64,000 nt of DNA from Gigaspora rosea (GCA_003550325.1 QKWP01000426.1:242932-306931), one strand, 5' to 3'; shown: positions 1 to 11,600, numbered from the stretch's first letter. Numbers and translations: made by a program. The notes: generated from the letters alone by a model not told the origin.

Positions 1-935
1 TAAATAAAAAAAAAAGCGAAAAAAAATTAAAAACAAATAAAAAAAAAGCAGACTGAGAAAAAAATAAAAAAAAAAATGAATGAAAATAAAAAAAAGAAAC
101 CCAAAAAAACGAAAATAAATTCTCTCAAAATAAAAAAAAATTTAAAAAAAATATTAATAAAAAAAAAACTAAAAAAACCAAAAATAATTAAAAAAAATAA
201 AAAAAATGAAAAAATAATCAAAAAAAATGAAAAATAACAAAAAAAAAGAAAAACATTAATAAAAAAACACATTAATAAAAAAAAGACAAAAAATAAACGA
301 AAAAACAGACAAAAAATAATTAAAAAATAGACAAAAAAAAACATAAAAATAAAAAAACCAGCCGAAGGAAAAAAAAGGCAGTGAGAGAAAATATTAAAAA
401 AAAAACCAGATAGAAAAAAAACAAAAAAAATAAGTTAAATATTAAAAAAAGAAAAAAACTAGCTAGAAAAAAACCCGAAAAAAATTGTTAATATTAAAAA
501 AAAACCTTAGATAAAGTATTAAAAAAACTATGCCCGCCTGCTATTAAGTATGTGCTGATTTGTGAATAATAATATAAAAAATAAAATTTAATAAAAAAAA
601 ACAAAATTTAATAAAAAAACTCCTTTCTGGTCTTCTAACCCTGATTGCTGTACCCTGATTGCTGTTATACTATTATAGCAAAATGGCAAAACGGCAAAAT
701 GACGAAATGGCGAAACTGCGAAACAAAAGACAAACCTCTAGCAAAAACGTCGAAACAAAAGTACTACTATTTGAAGACAAGAAAAAAGAAAAAAAAAAAA
801 GCTTACAGGCGAGGCACGACTTCAAAACAACTCCAGCCTAAGAAGAAAAAATAATAATTATTAAACAATAATCATTGTTTATATATAATTACCAATCTCA
901 AAAATAATTGGTCAATCATATAAGGGTCGCCATGG
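1..935 (+). mobile_element. A-rich element, copy 1 (right part only)
   Basis: Bases 1-600 are almost pure A/T with long A runs and no credible gene. The end, about 879-935, is the reverse complement of 27374-27430: it has an AATCTCAAAAATAATTGGTC-type stretch followed by ATAAGGGTCGCCAT. I read this as the right end of an element whose left part lies before the window. The same family recurs at 1296-5611 and 27374-28817. It has no recognisable transposase; the class is unknown. Confidence 0.5.
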
Positions 936-1295
936 CGACATGTCACCATTGATATTTTGCCTATATAAATTTATAATTTTAATTAAAAAATTTTTTATAA
1001 TTTTGGCCAGAATTTGATAATTTTAGTAAGAATTATATCTAATACTTTGGCCAACCCACTCATCTACAAAAAATCAGCTGCTTTTTGTTAGCTCCCTAAT
1101 AATAGTGAACTTTAATTTTAAGTATATATAAAATTTTTTTATAGCCTAGCTATTTGCTGTATACTTTAACTAGTTATTATATAATTTGTTTTGCAAAACT
1201 AGAAGACTAGCTTGCATCTTAAATAACATGTTTTTTTTATTGTTATTGCTTTGGGCCAAAATAGTCCAAAGCAATATAAAGAAAGATTAAAGGGC
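936..1295. other. AT-rich spacer between two A-rich elements
   Basis: No gene is visible. The segment at about 1070-1105 (AAAAAATCAGCTG, then GCTCCCTAA) resembles the end of the dispersed repeat at 12938-13082 and 15305-15432, so this is probably also repeat-derived. Confidence 0.4.
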
Positions 1296-1331
1296 ATTAT
1301 TTTATGGCGACCCATCACCATGGCAACTCCG

Positions 1332-1437
1332 TGATTGACCAATCAAAATTGATCACGTGAGTCATGTGTCGACTGATTTGCAAAAAGCAAATCGACAAAT
1401 ACGTGACTCACGGGACCAATTTTGATCGATCAATTAC
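1332..1437. repeat. Subterminal hairpin of A-rich element
   Basis: A near-perfect inverted repeat: ATTGATCACGTGAGTCA on the left and TGACTCACGGGACCAAT on the right, around GCAAAAAGC. The related copy at 28709-28782 has a different-sequence hairpin at the same subterminal place (GATCACGTGCATCACATGC and its complement). Keeping a hairpin while its sequence changes suggests a structural role in mobility. That is inference. Confidence 0.65.
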
Positions 1438-1691
1438 CAAAAAATACACAAGTTAAAAAAAAAAAAAAAAAAAAGAGCGAAGTGAATTTATTACTACTGG
1501 GAACAATCCGAAATTTTTTTATTTTTTTTTAAAAAAAAAAACAATTACACTAATATATGAATATCGAATATTAAATCTAGTGCCAAATTCGCACTTTATT
1601 TATATAAAAAAAAACTAAACTACTGTAAAAAATACTTCGCCTACCCACGCACTTCGCCCACCTATGCACCCATAACAGAGCCAACTCAACC

Positions 1692-2280
1692 GATTTTCTA
1701 CAGAGACAAAATGAAGACACCAGAAATACACAAGACTCCAAAAACGATGACTCCAAAAATGACGACTTCAAGAACGATGACTTCAAGAATGACAACTCCA
1801 AAAATGATGACCCCAAAAATGACAAAGAATAGAAGCACCTAAAAAAAGGGAGAAGTTAGTACTAGTAACAAAAAAAAAACTAGTAAAAAAAAACTGCTTA
1901 ACCCGATGAATATCTTGACTCCCACTATTATGATGATTCCAAGAACGGTGACTCGAAGAATGACTCCAAGAAAAGAAACATCTAAAAAAAGGAAGAAGTT
2001 AGTACTCATAAACAAAAAAAGAAAAAAACAAACTATGTAGTAAAAAAAACTTAAAACTGACAAAGATCTCGACTCCCACTATGATTCCAAGAATGACGAC
2101 TTCAAGAATGATGACTCCAAGAACTACAACTCCAAGAACTACAACTTCAAGAACGACTACGACTCCAAGAACTATGACTCCAAAAACAACAACTCCAAGA
2201 ACAACGACTCCAAGAACAACGACTCTGAGAACAACGACTCCAAAACGACAACTCCAAGGACAACTCCAAGAAAAGAAACA
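1692..2280 (+). repeat. 15-bp minisatellite coding for N-D-D-S-K repeats
   Basis: Blocks at 1692-1836, 1912-1975 and 2075-2275 repeat a 15-base unit like AACGATGACTCCAAG. In one plus-strand frame it reads as N-D-D-S-K or N-D-D-F-K units, with N/Y/T substitutions further on. Stops and A-rich tracts separate the blocks. The copy at 27374-28817 has the reverse-strand equivalent (GGAGTCGTCATTGGAGT). It could be a low-complexity hydrophilic tail of an element protein or a non-coding tandem repeat; I cannot decide. Confidence 0.55.
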
Positions 2281-2411
2281 ACTACAAAACTAAAAAAAAA
2301 GAAAGTTAATACCCATAATAAAAAAAAAAACAAAAAGAAAAAAAAATTTTACATATCTAAAGAAAATCCAAAGAAGCATTAGTAGTATCGCGAATAAAAA
2401 AACAAAATAAT

Positions 2412-2874
2412 TGTCACGGCCACAATCGGTCCTTCAGTAGAAAATTGACTTAGAATATGAATAAAAAGATCGGGCCATTGATCACGTGCGCTGTGGATCA
2501 AGTTATAGTATATCAGTGGCTATATCAGTCATGCAGATTTGATTATCAATCAAGGGACACGGGGTCAGTAAAGCCAAGTATTTCATTGTTAATTGATTGA
2601 TTATGTAACAATGATATAATTTACTAATCATAATTTAATTTAATTTAATTTGGAGGTCTGTTATTACATATATAAGGAAGGTACAAAAAGAAAAAAGGAA
2701 GTTAGACTCGGTTGTGGGAATTGCAAATACAGAAAAAGACAAACCTATAACTCACCTATGCAAGAGATAAGGACGTGACTGTAAGTATATGATGAGTTGG
2801 TCACGACTCTTATGTGCGAGGAAGGGGCACATGAGCACCAAAAAACACATTCGTGGTCGCCTACGGCTGCGACA
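2412..2874 (+). repeat. 5' long terminal repeat
   Basis: 463 bp, TGTCAC...GACA ends. It differs from the right LTR by scattered substitutions, so the insertion is not new. It contains GATCACGTGCGC (E-box-like CACGTG) and a TATATAAGG sequence near 2671 that could serve as its promoter. Confidence 0.85.
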
Positions 2875-3074
2875 GAAGAACCTGGGTAGGATTGTAGTTA
2901 TTTATGAAGCAAAAGAGAGGCAGTGGAGAAAACATTAGTACTGAATCACAAGAGACATAAGGAATTCAAAGCATATTAAATAATTACCTTGACGAAATTC
3001 ATACACGATGTTGGACAACGATGGTGGAAGAACTTGTACGATACTCCGGTCCAAGCTAAGATAATAGGTAGAAA

Positions 3075-3850
3075 AATGTGGCACTTAAAGCGATTCGTAA
3101 CTCGAATGAAATGTGTAAGAAAGTACCCAACAAAAAAAAAAAAATTATTACTACTGTGGAATTGATCGATTCGAGGGTGTAGAATCAAAGAAGTATATAA
3201 GTATATGTATTGATCAACACACAACGGAAATGAGTATATGCTGATAGTTATAAATTCGGCTTTGGAAAAAATTAGTTGAGTGAAAAATGTTCAAGTTACA
3301 ACCGATATAACATGTCTTGTGCTCGGTATTAAGCATATATTTCTCGGAAGAACTATACAAGCATGGACGGGTGGAAATAATGATTGTATTATTGTAGTGC
3401 AATACGCAACAATGGATCATTACGTCAGAATCTTGAGCAAGTATAAAAGATGAGTTGGAGGATAAATTGAATGTATTATACCGTATATGGCTTTGGATCT
3501 CGAATCGAACTATTTTCAAGAACTTAATCATAGTGATTTACACACTGGTGAGAGTTTGTAAAGTGAACTAAATGGTGCTTATATCACCGATCTTGGCCTT
3601 TCAATATTTTCAAGTCTGGGAATCATTACAATTAAAATATCAGTAGGAAGAGCTTTCCAGTTGATACTAATCTTCAATTTAAGATCATTAACAGATAGGC
3701 CTGAATGTGCCCATACTCCAGAATTTTACACTGGATCAGCTGGTGTTGCATGGATAATGATCCTGATAAACGACCAACTGCTGCTATAATTGTTGAAAAA
3801 GTAGCTTATTGGTTGGATGAAAATCGGCATTTTGATGAAAGATGAGATCT
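3075..3850 (+). pseudogene. Decayed protein-kinase domain carried inside the LTR element
   Basis: Kinase landmarks occur in order on the plus strand, in shifting frames broken by stops. They are an N-lobe strand with the ATP-binding lysine (N-V-A-L-K-A-I, about 3078-3098), a hinge (I-I-V-V-Q-Y-A, about 3383-3405), a catalytic loop (H-S-D-L-H-T-G, about 3526-3548), a D-L-G metal-binding motif in Y-I-T-D-L-G-L-S (about 3577-3600), and a C-lobe segment D-N-D-P-D-K-R-P-T-A (about 3752-3781) followed by a helix ending W-L-D-E-N-R-H-F-D-E-R. The HSDLH[ST]GN-type loop is typical of the expanded tyrosine-kinase-like families of mycorrhizal fungi (family knowledge). In-frame stops, frameshifts and a lost glycine loop show it is dead. 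It is most likely a host gene fragment captured by the LTR element. An independent pseudogene that gained flanking LTRs is less likely, because the target duplication lies outside the LTRs. Confidence 0.7.
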
Positions 3851-4289
3851 GCTGATAAGATCGATGTTGGGTTTCTAACACTGGTTTGAAACGATATGAA
3901 AAACTTGACAAATCAAGGGAATAGGAAATGAAGGATCTGTTGATACAAATCCCCTTAATAAATTAGATGACATTTCAAATGATTGTGCTATGTGAAGGAC
4001 ACTTAGCTTGTTATGATCCAGATCAAATGAAGTAGGAACATTCGGAAGTAGGGTGACGCACCTAGAAATAGAAAAGTGGATGTAGTATGAGAAAAAATCA
4101 ATAGTGGAGAAATAAGAACGTCCATGATTAATGATCGTTATTATCACAAAAATAGAGATCGATAAAGGTGAGGGAAGAAATGTGGCGGTTAGTTCGGCAA
4201 ATGAAGATGAAATAACCTGTAAGTCGCGTAAATACTCTGGAGTATATTAGCACTGCTCAGGAAAAAATGTACACTTGTAAAGTAATGGC

Positions 4290-4462
4290 ACGGTACCTTC
4301 GTATTGAGACGTTGGTACCTCTTTCATGATAAGTGAGGGCCATGACATGCATTAACTGGGAACATACCTTTGTATTGAGACATTGGTACTCTGTTCTCAT
4401 ACTCGTTCGTGGTCAGTGAGGGCCGCGAAGAAGGTCGAACCTACGTATTGAGACATTGGTTA
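4290..4462. repeat. Three ~71-75 bp tandem units
   Basis: The sequence (C)GTATTGAGAC(G/A)TTGGT recurs at about 4299-4316, 4371-4387 and 4445-4460, preceded each time by ACCTT or ACCTA. Between units lie GTGAGGGCC stretches. It is an internal tandem repeat of the LTR element with no coding sense. The remaining interior (3851-5034) shows no other recognisable content. Confidence 0.6.
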
Positions 4463-5034
4463 GGCAAATAATATACCGGAATTTGTGAACAAAGGCTTGA
4501 AGATCGAAATTATACCCCAGCATGGTTCTGTGATAAGAGTGAAGGTAATAGATACCGTTCACCCTTTATTGAATGTACCAAGAGGGTAAAGGAGTTTCGG
4601 GTCGATAATCCTCGCTTATATAACATAAAAGATTTTGTGCGGTTTGGGAAGTGATACACAAGTTGCAACCGATATAACACATCTCCAGCTTGGTATCGGA
4701 CGTGTGATCTTTGGAAAAACAGCACTAGGATCGAAAAGTGAAAATAAAGAGATCGATGATTATGACTTAACGCTACAAACTATAAAGAAATAATCAAGTA
4801 AATTCCTTTTAGTTTGTTAAAGAATATTCAAGGGTTTGATAATGGATCTTTAGCGATCTGATTAGATAGTGATCGATATATTTGGGGATCTGGCTTAGAA
4901 GGAGAACAGGGATAGTTATTTAATGAAAGGTCGATTGAAGATATTGAAGTGTTGTAGACTGGTAGTTATGTTGAAGAAGAACCGATTGAAGGAGATGTTG
5001 ACCTCGGGACGAGAGTCAAGGGGGATCTAGCTCC

Positions 5035-5497
5035 TGTCACAGCCACAATCTGTCCTTCGGTAGAAAATTGACTCGGAATATGAATAAAAAGATCGGGTCA
5101 TTGATCACGTGCGCCGTGGATCGAGTTATGGTATATCAGTGGCTATATCAGTCATGCAGATTTGATTATCAATCAAGGGACACGGGGTCGGTAAAGCTAA
5201 ATATTTCATTGTTAATTGATTGATTATGTAACAATGATATAATTTACTAATCATAATTTAATTTAATTTAATTTGGAGGTCTGTTATCACATATATAAGG
5301 AAGGTACAAAAAGAAAAAAGGAAGTTAGACACGATTGTGGGAATTGCAAATACGGAAAAAGACAAACCTATAACTCACCTATGCAAGAGATAAGAATGTG
5401 ACTGTAAGTATATGATGGGTTGGTCACGACTCTTATGTGCGAGAAAGGGGCATATGAGCACCAAAAAACGCATTCGTGGTCGCCTGCGGCCATGACA
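5035..5497 (+). repeat. 3' long terminal repeat
   Basis: Direct copy of 2412-2874, ending GCCATGACA and followed by the ATAAT target duplication. It carries its own substitutions relative to the left copy. Confidence 0.85.
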
Positions 5498-6159
5498 ATA
5501 ATAAAAAAAAATCTAGATTTATCTGTAGATCGATCTAAATCAGATCGAAACTTGTACTCTGGAAATACATGATCACTAATCTTAAATATGATTGGCTGAT
5601 CATATGCCCAATTTTTTTCTCTGCACATAGAAGCAATCATATATAAAAAAAAGGGTTTCATATGGAGAAAGGGCAGAAAGAGCAAAGAACAAGGAATAGC
5701 CAAATCACTTCTAATAGTAGCAGTAGGCATCCCAAAAGAAACTAGCAGCACAGGCAGTAGGTGCTAGAAAAAAAAAGAGGAGTGAACAAATAACCTTTTA
5801 ACATTTGCATTTTATAATATTAACAGGATTAAATTAAACAAAACCAAACTAGAAAGTCTAATTGATTTGATAAAAATGAAAAGAGAGGATATAATTGGGT
5901 TATATAAAACAAATATACAAAAAAAGAAAGGTAAATAGTTAATGAATAGTGATAAAAACTATAGGGGCTTTTAGGCATCAGTGGAAAAAGGGATCTAGTA
6001 TAGCAATAATTATACACAAAAAAATTGAAAAGCATCTAGCGAGAATACTAAAATAGTTACCTTATACAATCGAAACAAATATGGTATTTAAAAATAAAGT
6101 GTAGTACTTCTTCATCATATATATTCCACCCAACAACAAAGAGTGTGAAAAAGAAATAT

Positions 6160-6960
6160 ACAAGAATTTATCTAATAGAGTTGAGCAAATACAAAAATCT
6201 AGCAAAACAAAGGTGGTAATTATGGGAGATTTTAATGTAGAAATTAACAACAGCACAAAAATAGTAAAGAATTAAACATAGGACCTAACAGCAAAATTTA
6301 GTACAAAAATTGCTAGATTGAGGTTCAAAAACACATTCACACATCTAGATATAGGTGCTAGTAGAGATACAAGAAGAGGCTTAACCAAAATCTTAGAGAT
6401 CGATTATATTTAGTTATTATACAATTGGCATGTTGATTTAGCAAAATACAAGATATCAGTCATAGGACATGTCCTTAAAAAATAGCCCAAATGTTGTATA
6501 ATAAAAATTATAATAAAAACATATGAATTTACTATAGACATGGATTAGAAGATTCTCTTTGATCTTACTTATTAACTTAAAATTAAATTTTTTGGGAATA
6601 TAGAACAAGGGAAGAAGAAAAAATTGAGCTTAAAATCAAATTAAAATTTTGCCTATTTTGCACATAACGAAAATGTAACTTAGCCAAAAACAAATATTTT
6701 CTAATTTTAAAAGGAATTTTAATTTGATTTTTAAGCTCAATTTTTTCTTCTTCCCTTGTTCTATATTCCCAAAAAATTTAATTTTAAGTTAATAAGTAAG
6801 ATCAAAGAGAATCTTCTAATCCATGTCTATAGTAAATTCATATGTTTTTATTATAATTTATATTATAGACAGCAATTGAAAGGACATGTTCTATGACTGA
6901 TATAAGACATGAGCCTATATATGAATAGTGACCACTATATAGTTTTTGGCTAGTTGTTTT
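6160..6960 (+). pseudogene. LINE APE-type endonuclease fragments
   Basis: The reading K-V-V-I-M-G-D-F-N-V-E-I-N at about 6212-6248 contains the GDFN motif of AP-type endonucleases. S-D-H-Y-I-V-F at about 6927-6949 matches their SDH catalytic motif. The two lie about 700 bp apart, roughly 450 bp more than needed, because the foldback 6451-6904 sits between them. Upstream and downstream frames have many stops. In an intact LINE this domain nicks the target DNA to prime reverse transcription; here it cannot be functional. Confidence 0.75.
6451..6904. repeat. Large foldback nested in the LINE endonuclease
   Basis: About 454 bp. The left arm 6524-6647 and right arm 6715-6839 are near-perfect reverse complements, with a 67-bp loop. 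Weaker pairing extends outward to ATCAGTCATAGGACATGTCC (from 6455) and its complement ending about 6901. It interrupts the endonuclease coding region. I see no clear target duplication. Confidence 0.8.
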
Positions 6961-7639
6961 TTAGAATTAATATTTCTAACCAAAATAGAGCACAAAACAT
7001 AGAGCAAAAAGCGAAAAAAATATATTGATACAAATAAAATTCAAGAAGAGAACTGGATCACTTTTGCAAAAAGATCTGATAAGATCTTAAAGTCCAAAGT
7101 AGAAAATCAGAAGAGAACATATTGTAAAAGTGATAAAATAGGAGAATTGGTTACTCAAGAGAAATTGGATAGTAATGGAACTGGTTAGAATTGAACATAA
7201 GAACCGCAGCAAATAAAACTTACCAAAAAAGTGCTTTATGGTAGCCAAAACAAAATAAACCAGCAAAGACCAAAAATACAGTCTGCGAAAATTATCCAAA
7301 AGGCTAAACAAATTATGCAGAAAAAGTAAAAAGCATATATGCCATGCACTAAATAGTAAAGACAAAGAGAAGTTAAAGAGTGTTTTAAAAATAATTAAAG
7401 CAAAATTAGAAGAGGATCTAACTCTTAAGAACAAAATAGATTTATAGTCAGATGAAATCTACAAATATCTGGAACTTATGGCCAAACTAGTTAAGAAAGT
7501 ATAGACAAAAAAAATATTTTACTTGAAGAAATTAAAATAAGAGAAAGTATAAAGGAAAAATGCAATAGAATAGCAACAAATCAAAAACTAATATTAAATA
7601 GATTCTAAAAAGGCTGACTAGGAAAATTAAAATAGATAG

Positions 7640-8760
7640 AATATGTGAAGATATGGGAATGATTTTAAATTATATACAAAAGAAAAAGAAGTTCTTAACA
7701 AAGTAGAAACACACGTTAAAGAACAATTCAAAAAAAGAAACTTCAATAGCAGTAACTTAAAACAAGTATGGCAGAAGCAATACAAACCAAGAGCGGATAT
7801 AAAAGGAAATGGTATGATCAAGTTTCAAATGAGATTACTCTGGAAGATTAGGAACTTGCACTTTCCTCATCCTAAAACAACTCAGCTCCTAGAATATCGG
7901 GTATTACATATCCTGTTTTAAGGCATCTTGAAAAATACACAAAACTATTTCGCATCAAATTGCTGTCCAAGTGTTTAGCAAGCGGTAAAATACTACAGAA
8001 GTATAAATTGTGTCTATTATACCCCATACCCAAAAAAGAGGACTGGAATTTCAATTTGAACAATGTTCGCCCAATTATACTACTAGAAACAATAAAGAAA
8101 ATTCTGAACAAGATTCTAATACAAAGATTAGATCAAATCTTTAGGAAAAAAAAAATACTAAAAGGTCTGAACTTCACAGGTTTGTTAGGAAAAAGTACTG
8201 AAGATCCTATACATATTTTAAATTGCATAACAAAAGAGGCCAGAGAAAAGAAAAAAGAGTTGTGGGTTTTGTTCCAAGATATACAAAAGGCCTTTGATTC
8301 TATAAGTATGAATTCTTTGGATTTGGCACTTAAAAGAATTAAACTATCTGAAAACCTTTGCAAGTATGTTACAACCTCTTTTCAAAAAGACAATTTGAAA
8401 TTATAACTGCCTTCAGAAACACAAACAAGTTAGAGCAGGTAATAGAATTAAACAGAGAGAGGTGCTTTCTTCTCTAGTTTAGCATATCTTCTATGATTCA
8501 CTTTTGCACGAGATTCAAAGGCAGAAAATATGGAGTACAAAGTTGAAGTAGAGTGGCTCATGGACTTATGGAATAATAGAATCAAGCATATAAAATAGCG
8601 TCAAGTGGTTCTGGCTTAAGCTGATATTACAACCTGGATTGCCAAATACAAAAAGGAGTTGGAGAAGATGCTGGAGCTGGCTGAAGATTATTACAAATTA
8701 AACGATATTACAATTAATAAAAACAAATCAAAATTAATAGTAATAAACAAAAATTAGCAA
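7640..8760 (+). pseudogene. LINE reverse transcriptase (decayed)
   Basis: The best-preserved open stretch is 7960-8406 (148 codons). It reads Y-P-I-P-K...D-W...N-V-R-P-I-I-L-L-E-T (RT fingers), then a palm segment W-V-L-F-Q-D-I-Q-K-A-F-D-S with the first catalytic aspartate. The catalytic YADD box is at 8617-8628 but reads TAA-GCT-GAT-ATT: the tyrosine codon is a stop and the last aspartate is isoleucine. After it W-I-A-K-Y-K-K-E-L-E-K-M-L-E-L is preserved, giving clear family continuity. The protein is certainly inactive. It belongs to non-LTR reverse transcriptases of the group that also carry RNase H. Confidence 0.85.
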
Positions 8761-10039
8761 GTACAAATCAAGAATGCAAAATTTGCTCTAGTGATAGAAC
8801 AGAAATCTATGTGAAAGAGAAGGACAATCTGACAAGGTTTTTAGATATCTGGGTTTCTGAAAAGATAGCAGAAATTGTGGGTTAAAACTAGTAGAGAGGA
8901 AATTTAAACCCTAATAAGAATTGTAAAAAAGAAAAAAGTCATACTTTGACATCAGCAGTATATCAACAACAAGGTTTTAATTCCAAGAATAGAATATAAG
9001 TTAAGATGTCATATAGTAAACAAATGGGTGTATAACTATTTGCATAAACTATAGTTAGATAATAAAAGTATGGATTGCATTTTATCTTGAAGCACTGATA
9101 GATGCAAAATAAGTGAGCTCAGATTCAATTTTAATGCAAAATTGGTACAAGAAGCAAAAACACTTAAATTAAGAAAGAATGTAAAGAAATAGAAGAGGTG
9201 TTGAAGCTCACAGATAGATCTAAAAAAGAAATCAGGTCCGTCTAAATGCGAATAAAAGAAAAGGTTTTCTAAAGAACAGAAGCAATTGCTAGATTGTAGT
9301 AAAGCAGTTAATTAGTTAGGACAGAATTTATCTGTTAATATAGTCACAATTACAAAAACTCAGAGGCCTTTGCAGTTGTGGAAAAAACTATTATGGTGTC
9401 AAAAGATAAAAGAGTTATTAATACATAATATTAAATCAAGAGAAATAAAGACCTAATTTAAATTGGAGTGCGGGAATAGCTTGGTGACCCAACCTACTCT
9501 GGTACATACATAAGGATGAAATTATTTCAGGTTCTAAAACACAAAATTAAAATTTGAAACAAAATTGTTTTTGACCTATTTTACTTAAAAGACAAAATTA
9601 TTTGATACTTTTTTTGAATAGGCAAAATTATAAGGAATATATCTATATAAAATTTATTTGCTCTTTCTTATAAAAAATTTTAATTTATCTAATAAAGACG
9701 AAATAGGGCTTTTTCAAAAATCAATTTCAGTGCATTACTACTCTGGTATTACCAGAGACAAAAGAAAACAAGAATAGGTTCTTTTTGGAACAAATAAAGA
9801 AAAGACAGACATAGGGAGAATTAAAAGAAAAAAAGAAAAAGTTGTGGAAATTGAGCACTAGATATATGAAAAAGAAAACAACAAATCTTTAGCCAAGTGT
9901 GCAAGGTGCCAAATAGCAAAAAAGAATGATAATAAACATGCCTAATCAAAAAAAGGTTTTGTAAAGGTATAAGAGCTCTTAAAAATGGTGTTGTCAAAAG
10001 AAATGGGAAGAATAGCGCACTTTGTGAAATTCCAGTTAA
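8761..10039 (+). pseudogene. LINE RT-RNase H linker, heavily decayed
   Basis: Scattered coding-like patches on the plus strand (for example around 9180-9420 and 9780-9900) without an open frame, broken by the nested element 9505-9738. Nothing else is recognisable here. Confidence 0.5.
9495..9748. mobile_element. Short element with 10-bp target duplication, nested in LINE
   Basis: TACTCTGGTA occurs at 9495-9504 and again at 9739-9748. Removing 9505-9748 rejoins LINE coding sense across the site. The 234-bp insert is AT-rich and non-coding. Weakly related inverted ends (GATGAAATTATTT against the complement of AAATCAATTTCA) suggest a non-autonomous DNA transposon of a 9-10 bp TSD class, possibly Mutator-like. 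Confidence 0.65.
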
Positions 10040-10860
10040 TGCTTTGAGTACTTGTACTAGATCAAAGAACTATAGTCTGAGCATAGCAAACATGAATATA
10101 GAAGTTTTCATCGAAACAGTAGTAAACTCATTAATCAACAAGTATATAATAGAGCAAGAATTCAGAGGTAGGCTCAAGAAAACAGTACAAAAACTAGCAA
10201 TAAATCAGAATATAGATGTATACACAGATAGTTCACTAGAAGAATTAGAAAATATTGCTCAGCCATGAAGAATAGATATAGGATAGATCATCCTTAATAA
10301 GTAGGACAAGCTAATCCATTTTTCTAATGCAGTTTGCAGGTGCAATACAAGACTGGCCATTATCAACTAGAGCAGAACAAGGGGCAATAGGTATTGCACT
10401 TCTTGTAATTCCACAAAAATGTAAAGTCAATATATATACCGACAGCATAAATGCGATTTGCATAATTAAAAAAGTGCTTTTTAATTCGAAAAACCAAAAA
10501 TTTCAAAGTTAAAGAATAGAAGTATTCTTGCAGGACCCCGAAATATACATAAATAGGTCAGATATGAGTTTGCTTATTTTTGAGGTTTTTATGCAGATCT
10601 TTTTTATTTATAGTAATTTTTGCTTATTTTTGAAGTTTTTCTGCAGATCTTTACTTTTTTAGTAATCTTATAATTAACCTGACCTATCTATAAATATTTT
10701 GGAGTTCTATCCTTGCAATAATTGAAAGTTTAGTTAAGCTTAAGGAGCTAGACATTAATTTCATTAAAGTAAAAGGGCATAGTAGCATTTACTTTAATGA
10801 GCAAGTGAATAAGCTAGCAAAAAAAGGTTGCATAAATAGAAAAGTTATTAGTTGGAATGT
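10040..10860 (+). pseudogene. LINE RNase H domain (decayed)
   Basis: RNase H signatures follow in order: D-V-Y-T-D-S-S (about 10213-10234; usually YTDGS), A-I-Q-D-W-P-L-S-T-R-A-E-Q-G-A (about 10342-10386) with the catalytic glutamate, V-N-I-Y-T-D-S-I-N-A-I (about 10426-10458) with another aspartate, and V-K-G-H-S...N-K-L-A-K-K-G (about 10772-10830), where the last usual aspartate is asparagine. A 175-bp MITE (10533-10707) splits the domain. Stops near 10268 and 10512 confirm loss. In a live element it removes the RNA template strand. Confidence 0.8.
10523..10717. mobile_element. MITE GGACCCCGAAATATAC family, copy 1
   Basis: The element 10533-10707 (175 bp) has inverted ends GGACCCCGAAATATACAT and ATAAATATTTTGGAGTTC (complementary apart from a few changes). 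It lies between TATTCTTGCA (10523-10532) and TATCCTTGCA (10708-10717), a 10-bp duplication with one mismatch. Relatives are at 31086-31262 and 61622-62347. A 9-10 bp duplication suggests a Mutator-like origin. It is non-coding. Confidence 0.8.
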
Positions 10861-11059
10861 TGAATAGTCAAAATTGGTAAATGTTGTATCTAGATGGAAT
10901 TATTATATAATAGATACTCCTATTAGAGGTTTAATAGATAGTATCACAAATTTGTATTATAGCATAGAATAGTTACACACAAGTAGTATAGAGTATTTAA
11001 AAGCAGGAATAATATAGAGAGAGAAATTGATTGAAAGGAAATCTGGCAGAACTTTAAAA

Positions 11060-11600
11060 AAATTGCAGAGTCAAGATATAGAAGTTTGAAAAGTAGTAAA
11101 GAATTTGTATTTGATACAAAGTGTCCAAATAACTTATTGCCAACTCTAAGTACATTGCACAAAAGAAACCTGTTGATATATTCAATAGATATCTATGTAG
11201 CATATTTTTATGAAAAAGAATTTAGCAAAATATAAATTATATGAAATTTTCTGGAAAAAAATTGAACTTAAGGCTGCAAATCTTGCTTTAGAAGAACAAA
11301 TCCTCGCTAGAAGAAGAAAAAGGAAGCATAATGAAAATATACTCATAGTAAAAAATGCAAGCACAGAAGCGGTTCTAATTGGATTATCAAGAAAGGACAG
11401 ATTAGAAAACTGCATAAACTGTATAAGAGGTGTCCTTTTAATTAATAGTAGTAAAAGCATAGAATTGTGAAATATTCAAAAAAGATATAAATATGAGCTT
11501 AGAAGAAAATTTAAAAGAATCATCTGGGTTTGTAGATGCAAGGCAGTCAACGAATGGAAAAAAATCAAGATATTTCGAACAAAGATAAAAGAAAGAAAAC
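11060..11600 (+). pseudogene. LINE C-terminal region
   Basis: An open stretch at 11210-11470 reads K-N-L-A-K-Y-K-L-Y-E...W-K-K-I-E and L-I-G-L-S-R-K-D-R, with a lysine/arginine-rich patch. It follows coding-like text C-P-N-N-L-L-P-T-L (near 11121-11147). The position after RNase H and the shared orientation assign it to the LINE. A function for this part is not known to me. Stops flank both ends. 11600-11876 is the 3' untranslated part. Confidence 0.55.

Larger units (their letters stand above)
2407..5502 (+). mobile_element. Full-length LTR element with 5-bp target duplication
   Basis: Two direct 463-bp repeats (2412-2874 and 5035-5497) each begin TGTCAC and end GACA. They are flanked by a perfect 5-bp duplication ATAAT (2407-2411 and 5498-5502). 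The 2.16-kb interior has no gag, protease, reverse transcriptase or integrase, so the element is non-autonomous. A purine-rich stretch (GTCAAGGGGGA) lies just before the right LTR. The interior carries a decayed protein-kinase domain in the same orientation. A solo LTR with the same ends lies at 53376-53798. Confidence 0.85.
1296..5611 (+). mobile_element. A-rich element, copy 2, split by an LTR retrotransposon
   Basis: The left end (ATGGCGACCCATCACCATGG, from 1303) is the reverse complement of the right end of the copy at 27374-28817 (GATGGGTCAGCAT). The right end, about 5564-5611 (TGATTGGCTGATCATATG-like), is found only after the LTR element 2412-5497 is removed. The uninterrupted element would be about 1.2 kb. 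Both outer ends of the family carry ATGGCGACCC or a close variant as a terminal inverted repeat. No transposase is visible. The plus strand carries an NDDSK-type codon repeat (see 1692-2280). Confidence 0.55.

Noticed and set aside
27..344. 105-codon F-rich minus-strand frame
   Set aside because: Pure product of A/T runs on the plus strand; no protein character.
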